64,000 bases of DNA, taken from positions 884,886 through 948,885 of the forward strand of contig VWZL01000203.1 in the NCBI GenBank assembly GCA_013396915.1, in the 5' to 3' direction. The translations under genes were made by a program, and so were the position numbers. The notes under the pieces were generated by a model. That model searched no databases. It saw only the letters and a list, made by a program, of their open reading frames with translations, and had not been told where the DNA came from. Of this stretch, positions 53,600-64,000 are shown in pieces; positions within the stretch are counted from its first letter, which is position 1; each line of letters opens with the position of its first letter. The stretch is from Stercorarius parasiticus (Eukaryota; Chordata; Aves; Charadriiformes; Stercorariidae).

Positions 53600-56440
53600 C
53601 TACAAACAGCAAGGCATAAACCAAGCATCACCTACAAATTAATAGCTAGTTTATGATTTTTGCATTAGAAGGCTGAGTTTAGGGAAATATTATACTTTGG
53701 TTTTCTCTTTTTTTAAAAACAGTCCAAACGCCTTAAATATACCAAGCACTTTTTTTCCTTTCCCATTTATAAAAACAAGAAAAGTCTTCCAAACTCAGTA
53801 AATTCTATGTGTTAGAAGACATGGCTGTACAGAAAGACTTCAAAAGATTGTTTGCAAAAGAGAAAAATAATTTGCCATAGGAATAAAAAGAGCTTTCTGA
53901 CTCTTTAGTTTTGCCTGTTAGTAATGAAAGCACATTTAAAATAGAACTGACGTCTTTGTTAGAGAAAAGACAACTACACACCAGAAGTGACTTTTTTTTA
54001 CCTTCCCTTTAGAAAAATAAATTAAAAAAAATAATCTTAGTATTTTAATCTTAACTTTTTTTTTTTCATGTAACATTCCACTCATTAGAATTATAGCATA
54101 CTATAATTGTAGGATGTATCAGCTGCTAACAACAAACAAATAGTAAAAATCAACATAATGAAATTAAATTGCATTAATGAATAGCAATGAATGAGAAAGT
54201 GACTTGAGAACTGTACTAGATTTTTAAATTCTAAGAGCTCATTATTGGAGCCTGTGCTTTTGGAAAAAAATGTCTGTATAAAACCATATTATACAAATCA
54301 TTAGCCTCTCAAGGCCAAATTCTACAAAGCAGAGAAAGTATGCAAATTCCTAAGTCTAAAACATGAATGAGCAAGTTCTTCGATACTTTATGACTGGTCA
54401 TTTCAATGATGCATCACCTTATAATGGCTCAAATATATCAGGAATCCAATGATATTTTTAGATGGATATAAGTACACTGATTCCATGTGAAAAATAAGTT
54501 TCCAAGAGAAGAATGTTTTCAAGGAAAAATGAATCATTCTCAATTGCATGCACTTTCTAGAAATAAGACTGTTGAAACTGATGACACATTTTCACTGGAT
54601 GTTAAATTTCCTTCAAACATTTGCATTTCTTTTGATATTTAAATTTAAACATGACTTCCTAAACTTTGAATGGGTATTTTTTCTTTAAAAATCAAAATAT
54701 TCTGAATGTACATATGTAAACGTACATTATTTCTTTTAACTCTAGGCTTACTGGTAACACATTTTTTACTATTAAGTGTGAAAGGCTAACACACAGTATT
54801 TTATTTAAGAATCTATTAAGGTGGTGAACTGTTAATTACAGATGTTGCAAGAGTGCTTCAAGAATATTGCAGACCAAACATTATAACCTGATTTGAGGTT
54901 GTCTCACTGGTGCCACACTGATGTAGTCTGTGCCAATTAGTGAGTCAATAAAAGAAAATTTGGTGCTGGAATATAAAAAGGCAGAAAGCTGACCTGATAG
55001 TACCATCCCTGTTCAGTGTTCAAATTGGTTAGCATGATTAACCTCAACCCAACAACAACAGAAATACCATTTTCAGGATACGGATAAAAGATTGATTTTC
55101 AAATATTATTAAGACAAAAAAAATAATCTACAGAAGCATATGATTTTCATTTCTATTTTTAAAAGAATGTCAGAGGAGTTCAGATTTAATTCAGGCTCAA
55201 CAGTTTGGTTTTCAGTTTAAGACAAATCCTTTGGTAATGAGCAAGAGAGGTTTAAAGCTGAGTTGCTTAAAAAGTATAATGGGTACAAGTTCCTCTTCTT
55301 AGTAAGATACATGGTCAGAAAGTCTCCATTATGAAGAATAAAGTTTATACAATAGTCAGACTTAACTCAGAACTATCAAGGGGTGTTATGCACTCCCTTT
55401 ATAAAGCATGCATTCAACTTACAGATGATGAAGACTGCAAATAAAAGGCATTTGATTTTATGAAAAAAATTGTAAGTCCTGCACTTTACTAAATAATCAG
55501 GTTGCACCCTTGGAATACACTTTAGGTAGTTAAGATGGGCAACAAATTCCACCACGAGCACAGAGCCATATAAAGTCTAGGTACCTGTGTTCCCCTGCCT
55601 TTTCCACAAGAGGGGATGGTTTTCTAACTCTCATGAGTCCACTTTTGTTTTACTTGCTAAATGATCCTGCAGAGCGAGACATACCAAACTTGTGGAGTAT
55701 AGCTCCACAGGATGTAGTAAATGTTCAGAAGCCTGCATGTGTTCCACCTCAATCAAAGGCTTCTGTGGCCATGGAAGAAATATTTTGCGTGATTTGGTAC
55801 TACAAAGCCTACGCAGGAAAAAAAAAAAAGGACAGACAGAAATGAAGAAGTTGTTCAGTTCCTACTGTTTTTTTTTATTTGTTTATTTTTTGGCTGCTCT
55901 TTTTTTTGTGTGTGATGCTGTTACTGTTCGAAATTGTTTGGAAAGAAAAATAAATAGAACAATAACAAATAAAGAAAAATAGCAGAAACCCTGACAAGAA
56001 TCTCCTATTCCCTTTGAACTTTCAGGAAAAGAGAAAATGAAAGCACAATCATTAACAGTAACTGAAACATGTTAATTACCCACCAAGTAACAATGAATGA
56101 AATAATCAACCATCTAACCACCCAATTTTTAGAGAACAAATGTTTCTTATGTTATATAATGTGGTCTAGCATTCAAGGGGAAAGCATTTCCTAGCCAGAT
56201 CAGAAGGTCATATGAGAACAAAATACATAAAACTTGTAATTAGAACTTAGTCACAAGAAATTTAGAAATACAGTAATAATTTTTCCCATTGAAAAAAAGG
56301 ATGATGCAATTAGCATACCATAAAAACATACAGGACCACTGAAATTAGGATATTTCATTCAGATTTTATATACATCAGAGGCAAAAAGCTACAGTTCAAA
56401 CTTACAATTATGCTGTTAAAAACTATGTTTTAAATATTAT

Positions 56441-56458
56441 CTGTTTATATATAAACAG
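56441..56458. repeat. 18-bp perfect palindrome
   Basis: CTGTTTATATATAAACAG equals its own reverse complement. The central part is AT only. It is probably a chance feature of AT-rich intron DNA. Confidence 0.8.
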
Positions 56459-56704
56459 AATAATATAATAGCTGAACTTGAACTTATTTTCCATCTGATG
56501 TCTCTGTCAGAGAGACAGAGGGTATGCTGAAATGCTTCCATAGTTCTTTCTTCATTATACCCATATATGCAGCTTTGGCATAAGCAGTGTAAACTCAGTC
56601 AAATGCTTCTCATATCAGAAAACGTCTTTGATATACTGCATAAAACGCAGCTGATCCACTAGCTATCATTATCTGCAATACTGTGTCGAATTAATCAATC
56701 CTCA

Positions 56705-56788
56705 ATCATAGAATCATTGAATGGCTCGGGTTGGAAGGGACCTTAAAGATCATCTAGTTCCAACTCCCATTCCCTGGGCAGGGACACA
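56705..56788 (-). mobile_element. CR1 LINE 3' end, about 84 bp
   Basis: The plus strand shows ATCATAGAATCATTGAATGG, GGTTGGAAGGGACCTTAAAG, ATCATCTAGTTCCAAC and CCCTGGGCAGGGACACA, the reverse complement of an avian CR1 3' end. The element lies on the minus strand, the same sense as KIF6, and is cut off after the first 84 bases of tail. Confidence 0.95.
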
Positions 56789-57655
56789 TTGCGGGTGTGC
56801 TTAATATTTATAAAGGAAATTTTCCAGGTAATGCAGGAAGTTATATTAAATAAACTAAGAAAGGCCTCAATATAGTAGAACTTATGATTAAAGACCACAT
56901 CTTCAAACAAATCTGGTACGTAACAAGCTAGAGGTATATAAAATCTTTCAAAGGAAAGAATAACCAAATATTAAAAAGAAAAAATAAAGTACATTTTTGT
57001 TATGGACATTAAAAGAAGAAACTTGTGGCTTTGTGCTATATATCCTTCTCTGTACTTCCTAAATCCCCAATCCATTCTGCAGAGGTCCTCTGCTGCTCTT
57101 TGGGATGTGAACATCAGCCTAATGCTTTAGTGTGGAAATCCTATTACTTGTCTTCCTTTTTTCCTAATGGTAACTTTACAGAGTTCTTTCTTCCTAGCTA
57201 AAGTGTTCATTGGGCCAGTCTCGAGGAAGGACTGTATCTGTATGTTTCTTAGCTTTTTAATACATGAACTGTTTCAGTGCAGCAGCGTGCCTTCGTCAAG
57301 TGACAGTAATCTTAGGAGACTTTTTAAGAGCTCTAGGGACATCCAATTATCTGTGTTAGAAACTAACACCCTAAGAGACGCAACACAGACAATAATGAAA
57401 GGGACCACTACTCTTCAGATGCCGTAAGAGCTGAGAAAGCCTTTAGAGGTTTTATAAAGGTCCATTTAATTATAAGTATTTCCAAAATAAAAAAATAAGA
57501 ATAGTAGTTATGTCATAGAAAAAAATGGAACTTGTATCTAAAAACAATTTAATGGGATGATTCAGTATAAAATCCTCAAAATGCATTTGAATGCTACCAA
57601 TTATTGAAATTTGAAACAAGCAATCTCATTCCCTCTACCCCCAGACTATTCTCAC

Positions 57656-57742
57656 CAATCTGGGGTCAATTTCTTCATTAAGAACTGCTTCATTCTTAAT
57701 AAGAGCAACTCGCTGTGCAAATCTGCAGGTTGATATAGATTC
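57656..57742 (-). CDS. KIF6: KIF6 end-of-motor exon (ESISTCRFAQRVALIKNEAV)
   Basis: This 87-bp exon encodes 29 residues, ESISTCRFAQRVALIKNEAV then LNEEIDPRL. It is the last motor-domain helix (the kinesin pattern E-S-STLRFA-RA) passing into the neck linker. The Cys in STCRFAQRV and the NEAVLNEE run are typical of KIF6. It enters and leaves in phase 0. The acceptor CTTCTAG is preceded on the minus strand by a very long T/C tract, seen on the plus strand as the A-rich run 57749-57784. The donor is GTGAGA, close to consensus. Skipping this exon would keep the frame but remove the end of the motor. Confidence 0.97.
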
Positions 57743-60700
57743 CTAGAAGGAATGAAAAAAAAAAAGAGAGAAAAAAAGAAAAATTTCAGTTAGCCTTATA
57801 TCAAGTAAGTAGAACAGACTGCTAATGAAGTCATCAAACTATGTTTGTATTTTTTTGTATATTTTACAACTAATCTATCATTTCGTATTCCAAAACAACA
57901 CTATTCAAGGGAAATTAGGTTAGCATATTAATGACAGTGACATATAAAACTGTCAAATCATAGTACATATTTTGTTGACCCAGTCAATCCGCTGATAAAC
58001 TGTGTTTCAAATGAGTCCCTGCTGGCATTAAAGCATAAGAAAGCCATACTGTTCCGAAGGTAGAAACTATTGAATGATGAGAAAAAGAGAAAATCAACTA
58101 AACCCAATTTTTAGGTGAAACTGGAACTAGAGAAGCACATGTAAAAGAAGCTGGGAAAAGAGATGAAGTCCTGGACAAATGAGAAACAGGCTGGGAAACT
58201 TGGAACTAGGAGGCACACAGGAAAACTGTGATCTCAGATAAAAGGCTGTCAGAGAGATGAGCTAAGATGGGGTGTGGGAGGACGGAAAGCCAGGGAAGGA
58301 AAAAAAAAAAAAAGAAAAGACACAAGACTGAGTTTGTGGAGAAAACTGCAACAATCAGTGTGTAGTCCCATCTAGGGGACAGAATGAAACTGTGGATCCC
58401 CAGGTATTGTGCCCTCCTCTGAGATCAGCCAATACTAACAGGTCAGACTCTGCTAGAGAACTTATCCACCTAATGAATAAAAAGCAAGGAGTTAGCTCAA
58501 AGAATAAAACATCATGCAGTAGTCTTAGAATTTCCAATAATACGCCATGACCTCTATGATAAAATTTTCTGAGACATGCCAGTCTGCATTTAAAATGTAA
58601 GAATTTACACATAACTCCTATTTTAAGAGAATTTTACTACTGTTACAGACCTATACTTCAGAATTGAAGTAATTCTGCAGTTTTCAGTCCTCCATCATAT
58701 GAAAATACCAGCTTAAATATATGATCACATACTTCTATTTCCACAGGACTCTTGTCTCTTTCAGTACTTGGAGGGGTGGTATTTGAATTAGGGTTACATG
58801 ATGAAAGACACTAGTGCTTATTGGAAAAGACATAATATATACGCACACTTAAAAGGAGGCAAAAGGAGGCCTTACAATTAAGACAGCTGCACATAGTCTT
58901 AGCTGGACTCTATTTTTGCCTCTGCTGTACAGTTCCTGTGCTACTATGATCAGCTAATGTGATTTTAATTAAGTTCTATATGTATACAACTATATGTACA
59001 GTACACATATATACATTTCCACCAGACCTCTTTACCTTGTTCAGTATGAAGCGTGTGTTAAATTAATTAGCTAAATCAATTCAGTCTTCAATGTTCAATA
59101 TGTAAGCTAATCAGGATGGTAATTAAAGCTGGCAGCTACGAATTTCCTAATCACTTTTTTCAACCATACTTATAGTTACAGTACCTGCGGGGTTCACAAA
59201 AATTAATCAACTAACCCTCTAGGTATTGCTTTACTGCAAGTTGGTGGAATGACCACACTTAACAAAAGGGAAACTGAAGTCAAAAGTCAAAAATAGTTAT
59301 TTTTCTGATTATTATCATTATATGATCTTCTGTTCAAAACAGCTTCCATCCATCTTCAGTTACAGCTGTAATAACTAACTTATCTACAATTCATAATCAA
59401 GATCTTCTTTCAAGCACCCCACAAAACTAGCATAAAAAATGTGATGCAGGTGATGTGAGAAGTTGTATACAAACTCTTTGGTAGAAGTAGGAATATCATC
59501 TAGTTCTCCACAATAATATTATGTTTGTCCTCTTCATGAGAGTTCCCTTTCTTACTTTGAATTCTCTGCTTCATTGCAAGAGACAAAGCTAGGTCCTTAA
59601 GAAAGTTGCTTTTATTATACAACTTCAATTCATACTAGGGGGCAATTCTGCCTCGTGCATCCTTTGTGACTGAAATGTATATCCAATAGAAAAACCCAAA
59701 CAAACAAGCAAACCAAACATAACTATGCCCAATGACTCACAGAACTCCAAATTAAAATTGTGCAGCTATCCTAATTCTGTCATTTTCTCATGTTTAGTAA
59801 TTGACTTAACATCTGTCCTAATATTACTTGCACATATCAGATTTGGGGAGCAGGGTAGGGATTTTTTTATTTATTTTTGAGAGGACTGAAGAAGAGGGAC
59901 TGTTGTGTAGATGGTATATGTTAAAGCAAGAGCGTGAAAACTTGCAGTAGCCTACTCTGAACAATTGCTTGGGCTAATATTCCCAAAATAGAAACCTAGA
60001 TCGCAATGTGAGATAGATACACCTGATGAACTGATACACAAAAGGGTGCCTATCCCACATAGCCTAAAAAAAAAGCTTTAACAAACTTATGCAGTTGCAT
60101 TTGTAACCAGATATCATGCTTGCATAATTACATGTTTACAAGTCTGAACAATTTGCCTTTTTTTTAACAGTAAAGTCCATTTTTGAAAGAAAAAAGAAAA
60201 GTTTTCAACTACATGAAGTATGGTTTTAGCATAATGCTTTCCACTGTATTTCAGAAACCAGTTTTAGGCTTAATAATTCTTTTTCTTGTTTATTCACATT
60301 GGAACCCTTTGATGTTATGGAAAAATCTGGAAATAAATAGATTATAAATGTCTTTGAGTGGGTTCTATGTATTCACATTGCAACATATTTTGGTAAACAA
60401 AGAGAAGAAAACATCAATACATAGAATTCCAGTGCAGAAAATTGGTGAATGGAGATAAAAGGATTTGAAAAGTTTCCAAAAATCACAAATCACCCCACCC
60501 AATTCCCTCTCCCCCACAATGAATTCTCAAGTTGTCTACCATACTCAGTGAAATCCCAACTTCACAGAAGTCTACAGAGTTCTTCCAAGGCTTTCAGTGT
60601 AATCCATAATCTATTTATAGATCTTACCAATATGTCCTTTGGAAGATTCCTTGGAAATGCCTTTTCATAACTTAAAGATTTATTAATTAGAAAAACAGTA

Positions 60701-60986
60701 AATGTTTTAATAAAATATTGGTTTATTACTAGGTACAAGTCATTTCTCAAATGCTCCTTGACTTAAGATTTCTTAGAGAAAAGCACATTTCCTAAAGGAT
60801 TTGTCTACATCTTACTGCAATTTCCACTGATAAACTTTGTTCTCCTGGAAACAAAGTTAAATTTTTTTTGTAACGATGACAATGAGACCATACACACTTG
60901 AATTGCAAACTGTAATAAAAGTCAAAAGAGCAGGAACTTTTAAGAAGTGAAAATGTTTTTGTTGAAAATAGATGGAAATAACATAC
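57743..60986 (-). other. KIF6: KIF6 intron, 3.2 kb
   Basis: This intron runs from donor GTATGT (60986-60981), a strong site, to acceptor CTTCTAG. It contains a purine-rich stretch ending in an A run (about 58140-58320) and otherwise AT-rich DNA. I recognise no transposable element or gene. The open frames at 58355-58612 and 60449-60670 look like chance frames. Confidence 0.85.
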
Positions 60987-61130
60987 ATCTATGTTTCTTT
61001 TGTCTATAGAGAGCGTTGCTATCATGGTAGTCATGCAGTTTCCTCCCAGGCTGTCTCTTAACACTGAGGTCATCATAGAGTTTCGGTAAGGAATGTGGGA
61101 CCGGTTTTTCTCTGCAAGGGCAATTATCAC
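60987..61130 (-). CDS. KIF6: KIF6 motor-domain exon (PYRNSMM...DSLGGN)
   Basis: This 144-bp exon has acceptor TTTCAG (AG at 61132-61131) and donor GTATGT, both in phase 0. The 48 residues begin [20 protein letters not shown], continue [20 protein letters not shown] and end SIDKRNID. This is the microtubule-binding L12/alpha-5 region of kinesin motors. Most kinesins have YR-D/N-SKLT here; the NSMMTSVL form is distinctive of KIF6. DSLGGN and the MIAT-S strand are fully conserved. The nucleotide-binding P-loop and switch motifs are on earlier exons outside the window. The next exon continues ESISTCRF in frame. Confidence 0.97.
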
Positions 61131-64000
61131 CTGAAACAATAGTAAAAATGGAAAAGGCTTTCAAATTTACATGTCTATTAATGATTAACACAGAAAGAGA
61201 ATGAAAACAATCTGCTCGGGAACCTAAACTTCTGCTACAACTAAACTATACTTATGCACACAGTTAGCTGCAAATCCACTGATTTTATTGAAATGATTTC
61301 AACTTAAATTTCAGTGAGTTGTCTTTGTAGGAGCTGGACCTGAAAGACCAAATAAATTTAATTTTATCGTACCCTAGCTTTACAACCTGTCAGCAACATG
61401 GAAACAGAACGTGATAAACTAAAAACCACATACTTTCCTAAGACACAGTAACTTACTGAAAGTCTTCCTCATGTTTTTTCTAGCAACATAATAAATTAAA
61501 GTATGGAGAGTAGTCAAGTAAAAGCTTCCTTAACATTTACTAAAGCATGCTTTAAAAATTACACATTCTTAAAGCACATGGTTCTTAGAGGGGTCAATGC
61601 ATTTATTTCTGAGAAAATGTCTTGAAAAGTACATACACAAATAAAAGGGTACATGATTACAAAGTACTGCTGGAAAGAAATGATTCAGTTTAGAATACAT
61701 ATGCGTTGGCCAAAAAGGAAATGATACACCTACTATTCTCAGTATCGCTTCTAAACTGTTTATATTACGGGAACTAATTATTATTAACAAAAAGCTAGAG
61801 TACCCCACAATCTGTTGTGATATAAAAGATCTGAACTGATATCTGGCCAACCACTGTACTGAAAAACTGTAACTATACGAGTTGTGCAAGCTATCCAAAA
61901 TGATTAGGACTGGTTTTTCCTTTAATAAGTGTTACTCACCAGCATATATTATATTTATGCTGCACTTAAGAAAATTGTCATTTTAGAAAATTTAGTAGCA
62001 ACATTTTTGTTGGCATTACTTTCTCTTAAAGTTAAAATTTCTCATTACTATAAATCTTACACTGGCAGCCCTGAGAGGGACAAATGCATAATACAAAAAT
62101 TACTGTCTTGTAAAGAAATCTGGAAATCCATTCCTGGATCAAGGTTTTCAAATCTCGTATATTACAACTTGTTAGATGGAAATATGTTACAGAATCGTAG
62201 AATCGTCCAGACTGGAAGAGACCTTTAAGATCATGGAGTCCAGCCATCAACCTAACACTGCCAAAACCTCCACTAAACCATGTCCCTCAGCACCACGTCT
62301 ATCTGTCTTTTAAATAGCATCAGGGATGGCAATACCTCTGCTAGTTTAAAATATTGCATGGAAACCTCATAGTAGTGTAGAGTATACATTAATGAGCACA
62401 TTCTCAGTCTCTGCCACACAGAGACTACAAACTGAATAGAAAAGACAGGGAAAAAAGCCAGAGGGAAGATAAATTATTTCCATTAAAAATGGGAACTGTG
62501 TTACAGAAAAGTTCATTTTTTCTGAAGTTCATGCAGGAAGTCTGTAACCCAGGTAAAATTTGGACCCTCCCACATTGGCACTGAAAAGCTACGTGACCGG
62601 CTCTCATGACGCAGAAGCCACTGTACTGTCATGTGACAGAGTCACATAACACAGAAGATGATGGCTTTAAGCTTCTTTTTGGTAAAACCTCACCTAAACC
62701 ACTAAATCAATCTTTTCAATTTAATCAAGAAACCTGGATAGAAAGATGGCAAATCTGAAGGACAGGGAAATTGTGTTCTCTTACAAAGTGACAGTGACTA
62801 CCTGTACAGGACCTGAACCTGGATCTTCTAACAGCCAACCAAATGTGATAATCAGAAAATTGATCCATTTTCACACGGTCAAAAAGAGGGTCTTATTATC
62901 CTTTTGATATAAAAAAGGGTGTTCGTTGTGTTTGCTTTTTTAAACACTGGTGGGTCTAAACCTAACAGGCCTTAATAATATTATGGAAGCAGTACTGTAA
63001 CATGCTGATTTCATCAGCATAATTTAAGACAGGAAGTTTTTGAGTGGGTCAAACAACTCACTTGAAGACCTCATTAGTTTTTTAAATGTGGAATCTGTCA
63101 GAAATATTATCACTTTTTGTAAAATTGCATCCTATATGAAATGTAATGGCATAAAGCAGGTACGATCACTCACAAATAACTTCATTGAAACATACAGAAA
63201 TATTGTTTTGCATAAAGAAAGACCTGAAACTCACAAGTGGTTATGAAACGCTCTGAAGTGCGCCCAAGAGTCCCTATTCCTGTCCGCATCCTTTGTGCAA
63301 GCAGTAACTTCATACAGGGAATAATTTGCACCAGTACCTCAAGGCAACAGGCATGTTCTCAGAGTGTCCTCAGAAGATGAGGATTTTGGGGTTGGGGTCC
63401 TTCACTTGTGGATACAGGGCTATCAGCTACATCTGTATGTTCGAGATTAGTGTATCACATGCTCTGAAGCCATATGCCTGCTCCAGAGGTTGTCTTTTTT
63501 TCTCCTGTCTGTCCACAGTCACAAGACCTCTGACATTGCCTTTGATCCACATCCAGGGTCCTTCCAGATCTTTGCCCACATCTACCCACTCTTCAGATTT
63601 CTGTCAATTAAGTCTCCCATTCCACGTCCCATTTCTAGTAGAGCTTATCAGCTTAAGCTCTGGTCCGCACAGCAAGAAAGTAAAATTCTGCTGCTGGTGT
63701 ATTGTAGTTAATTACAAGCATTCTTACTTTTTGGACAATATATGCTTGTATCAAGTATATACTACAGGTCTCACTGGAAATAATTCACTCAAAAAATTAT
63801 GATTTTCTAATCTAAAACAAATGCATGTATTTCACTTTAAATTATTAAAAAGTTCCTGTTTTTTCTGTTACTCTAATGCCTGTATATGTTAATCAGGAAA
63901 CAACAAACCCAGAAAATTACCTTTTCTATAGGATGTGAATAAATCTAGCATTTGATGTCTGGCAGTGATTTCAAATTTTATTAGCAAAACCTCCAGTAGG
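61131..64000 (-). other. KIF6: KIF6 intron, 5' part outside window
   Basis: This is sequence upstream of the motor exon on the minus strand. I looked for the preceding motor exon, which carries the DLAGSE switch II region and the residues before VIIAL, and did not find it, so it is probably beyond 64000. The stretch holds one CR1 tail at 62190-62337. The longest open frame is 158 codons at 63326-63802 on the plus strand, with no recognisable family. Confidence 0.75.
62190..62337 (-). mobile_element. CR1 LINE 3' end, about 150 bp
   Basis: The plus strand shows AGAATCGTAGAATCGTCCAG, GGAAGAGACCTTTAAGATCA, TGGAGTCCAGCCATCAACC, AACACTGCCA, CTAAACCATGTCCCTCAGCA and TTAAATAGCATCAGGGATGG. This is the reverse complement of a CR1 3' end of a different subfamily from the copies at 38.1 and 56.7 kb, having the 'ccatcaacctaacactgcca' segment. 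It lies on the minus strand, the KIF6 sense. Confidence 0.93.

Larger units (their letters stand above)
53600..57655 (-). other. KIF6: KIF6 intron, 4.1 kb
   Basis: This intron runs from donor GTGAGA (57655-57650) to acceptor TTTGTAG. It contains one short CR1 tail (56705-56788) and an 18-bp palindrome (56441-56458). The rest is AT-rich intronic DNA with A and T runs, with no recognised gene. Confidence 0.85.
1..64000 (-). other. KIF6: KIF6 gene, internal segment (kinesin-9 family)
   Basis: Six exons on the minus strand join into one continuous reading frame that matches vertebrate KIF6 in order: the motor-domain end with PYRNSMM and DSLGGN, then ESISTCRFAQRVALIKNEAV, QLQKEIQELKDELELVTG, the stalk block with VGADMRK, QQRDNEI and ILVNMLKKEKKKAQ. 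KIF6 is a microtubule motor of the kinesin-9 family; in vertebrates it is linked to motile cilia. Introns within the window run from 864 bp to 16.6 kb, and the one at the left edge exceeds 33 kb, which agrees with the very large KIF6 gene known in other vertebrates. Neither the start codon, the P-loop exon, the stop codon nor the 3' UTR lies in the window. KIF9 is the closest alternative; the stalk sequence after the neck favours KIF6. The match is from family knowledge, not a database search. Confidence 0.93.

Noticed and set aside
53600..53631. Alternative upstream acceptor TTTGTAG for the neck exon
   Set aside because: Using it adds 32 bases, shifts the frame and breaks the conserved DPRL-to-QLQKEIQ junction.
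57749..57784. A-rich run beside the 57.7-kb exon, first taken for a microsatellite
   Set aside because: On the minus strand it is the polypyrimidine tract of the exon's acceptor, which explains it.
58140..58320. Purine-rich stretch ending in an A run, like the 3' end of a processed retrocopy
   Set aside because: No coding similarity, polyadenylation signal or target duplication is visible. A-rich runs are common throughout these introns.
63326..63802. 158-codon open frame on the plus strand, the longest in the window apart from the gap artefacts
   Set aside because: It has no recognisable domain, no KIF6 similarity and no repeat signature that I can name. The local DNA is slightly richer in G and C, which lowers stop frequency. 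Kept as a probable chance frame.
1..64000. A new multi-gene or defence-like system
   Set aside because: The window is intron-dominated vertebrate DNA with one known gene. There are no gene clusters, arrays or RNA structures that suggest such a system.

Overview
The window is a piece of a bird nuclear genome. The evidence is AT-rich intronic DNA, several CR1 LINE 3' ends with the typical avian tail (a 'TTGGACTCGATGATCT'-like stretch followed by ATTCTATG repeats), an avian-type solo LTR, and a sparse vertebrate gene with short exons and very long introns. A 457-base run of N marks an assembly gap. The LTR type suggests a neoavian bird rather than a chicken relative, but that is a weak inference.

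I can support one gene: the middle of KIF6 (kinesin-9 family), on the minus strand, so transcription runs from high to low coordinates. Six coding exons are recognisable, and their GT-AG junctions keep one reading frame: 61130-60987 (end of the motor domain), 57742-57656 (last motor helix and neck), 53599-53496 (neck coiled coil), 36856-36751, 35886-35748 and 33599-33387 (stalk). Together they encode about 264 residues. The first motor exons lie beyond position 64000. The rest of the stalk, the tail and the 3' UTR lie below position 1 or were not recognisable in the 33 kb of intron at the left end.

Layout from left to right. 1-33386 is one incomplete intron. It holds a degenerate CR1 reverse-transcriptase fragment (about 6771-7345), a MIR-like SINE (about 13076-13281), a pyrimidine-rich tract, a 580-bp solo LTR with an exact 5-bp target duplication (17066-17645), small tandem duplications, and a CR1 copy interrupted by the assembly gap (about 28066-28918). 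33387-36856 is a cluster of three exons. 36857-53495 is a 16.6-kb intron with a short CR1 tail, a probable MIR fragment and microsatellites. 53496-61130 holds three more exons, with a CR1 tail between the first two. 61131-64000 is the partial intron upstream, with one more CR1 tail.

No RNA gene, CRISPR array, operon, independent protein-coding gene or new multi-gene system is visible. Most open frames outside the six exons are chance frames in intron DNA or repeat shadows. The points most worth checking are a possible in-frame alternative donor in the 36.7-kb exon, the solo LTR carrying promoter and polyadenylation motifs antisense to KIF6, the gap inside a CR1 element, and an unexplained 85-codon open frame near 4 kb.
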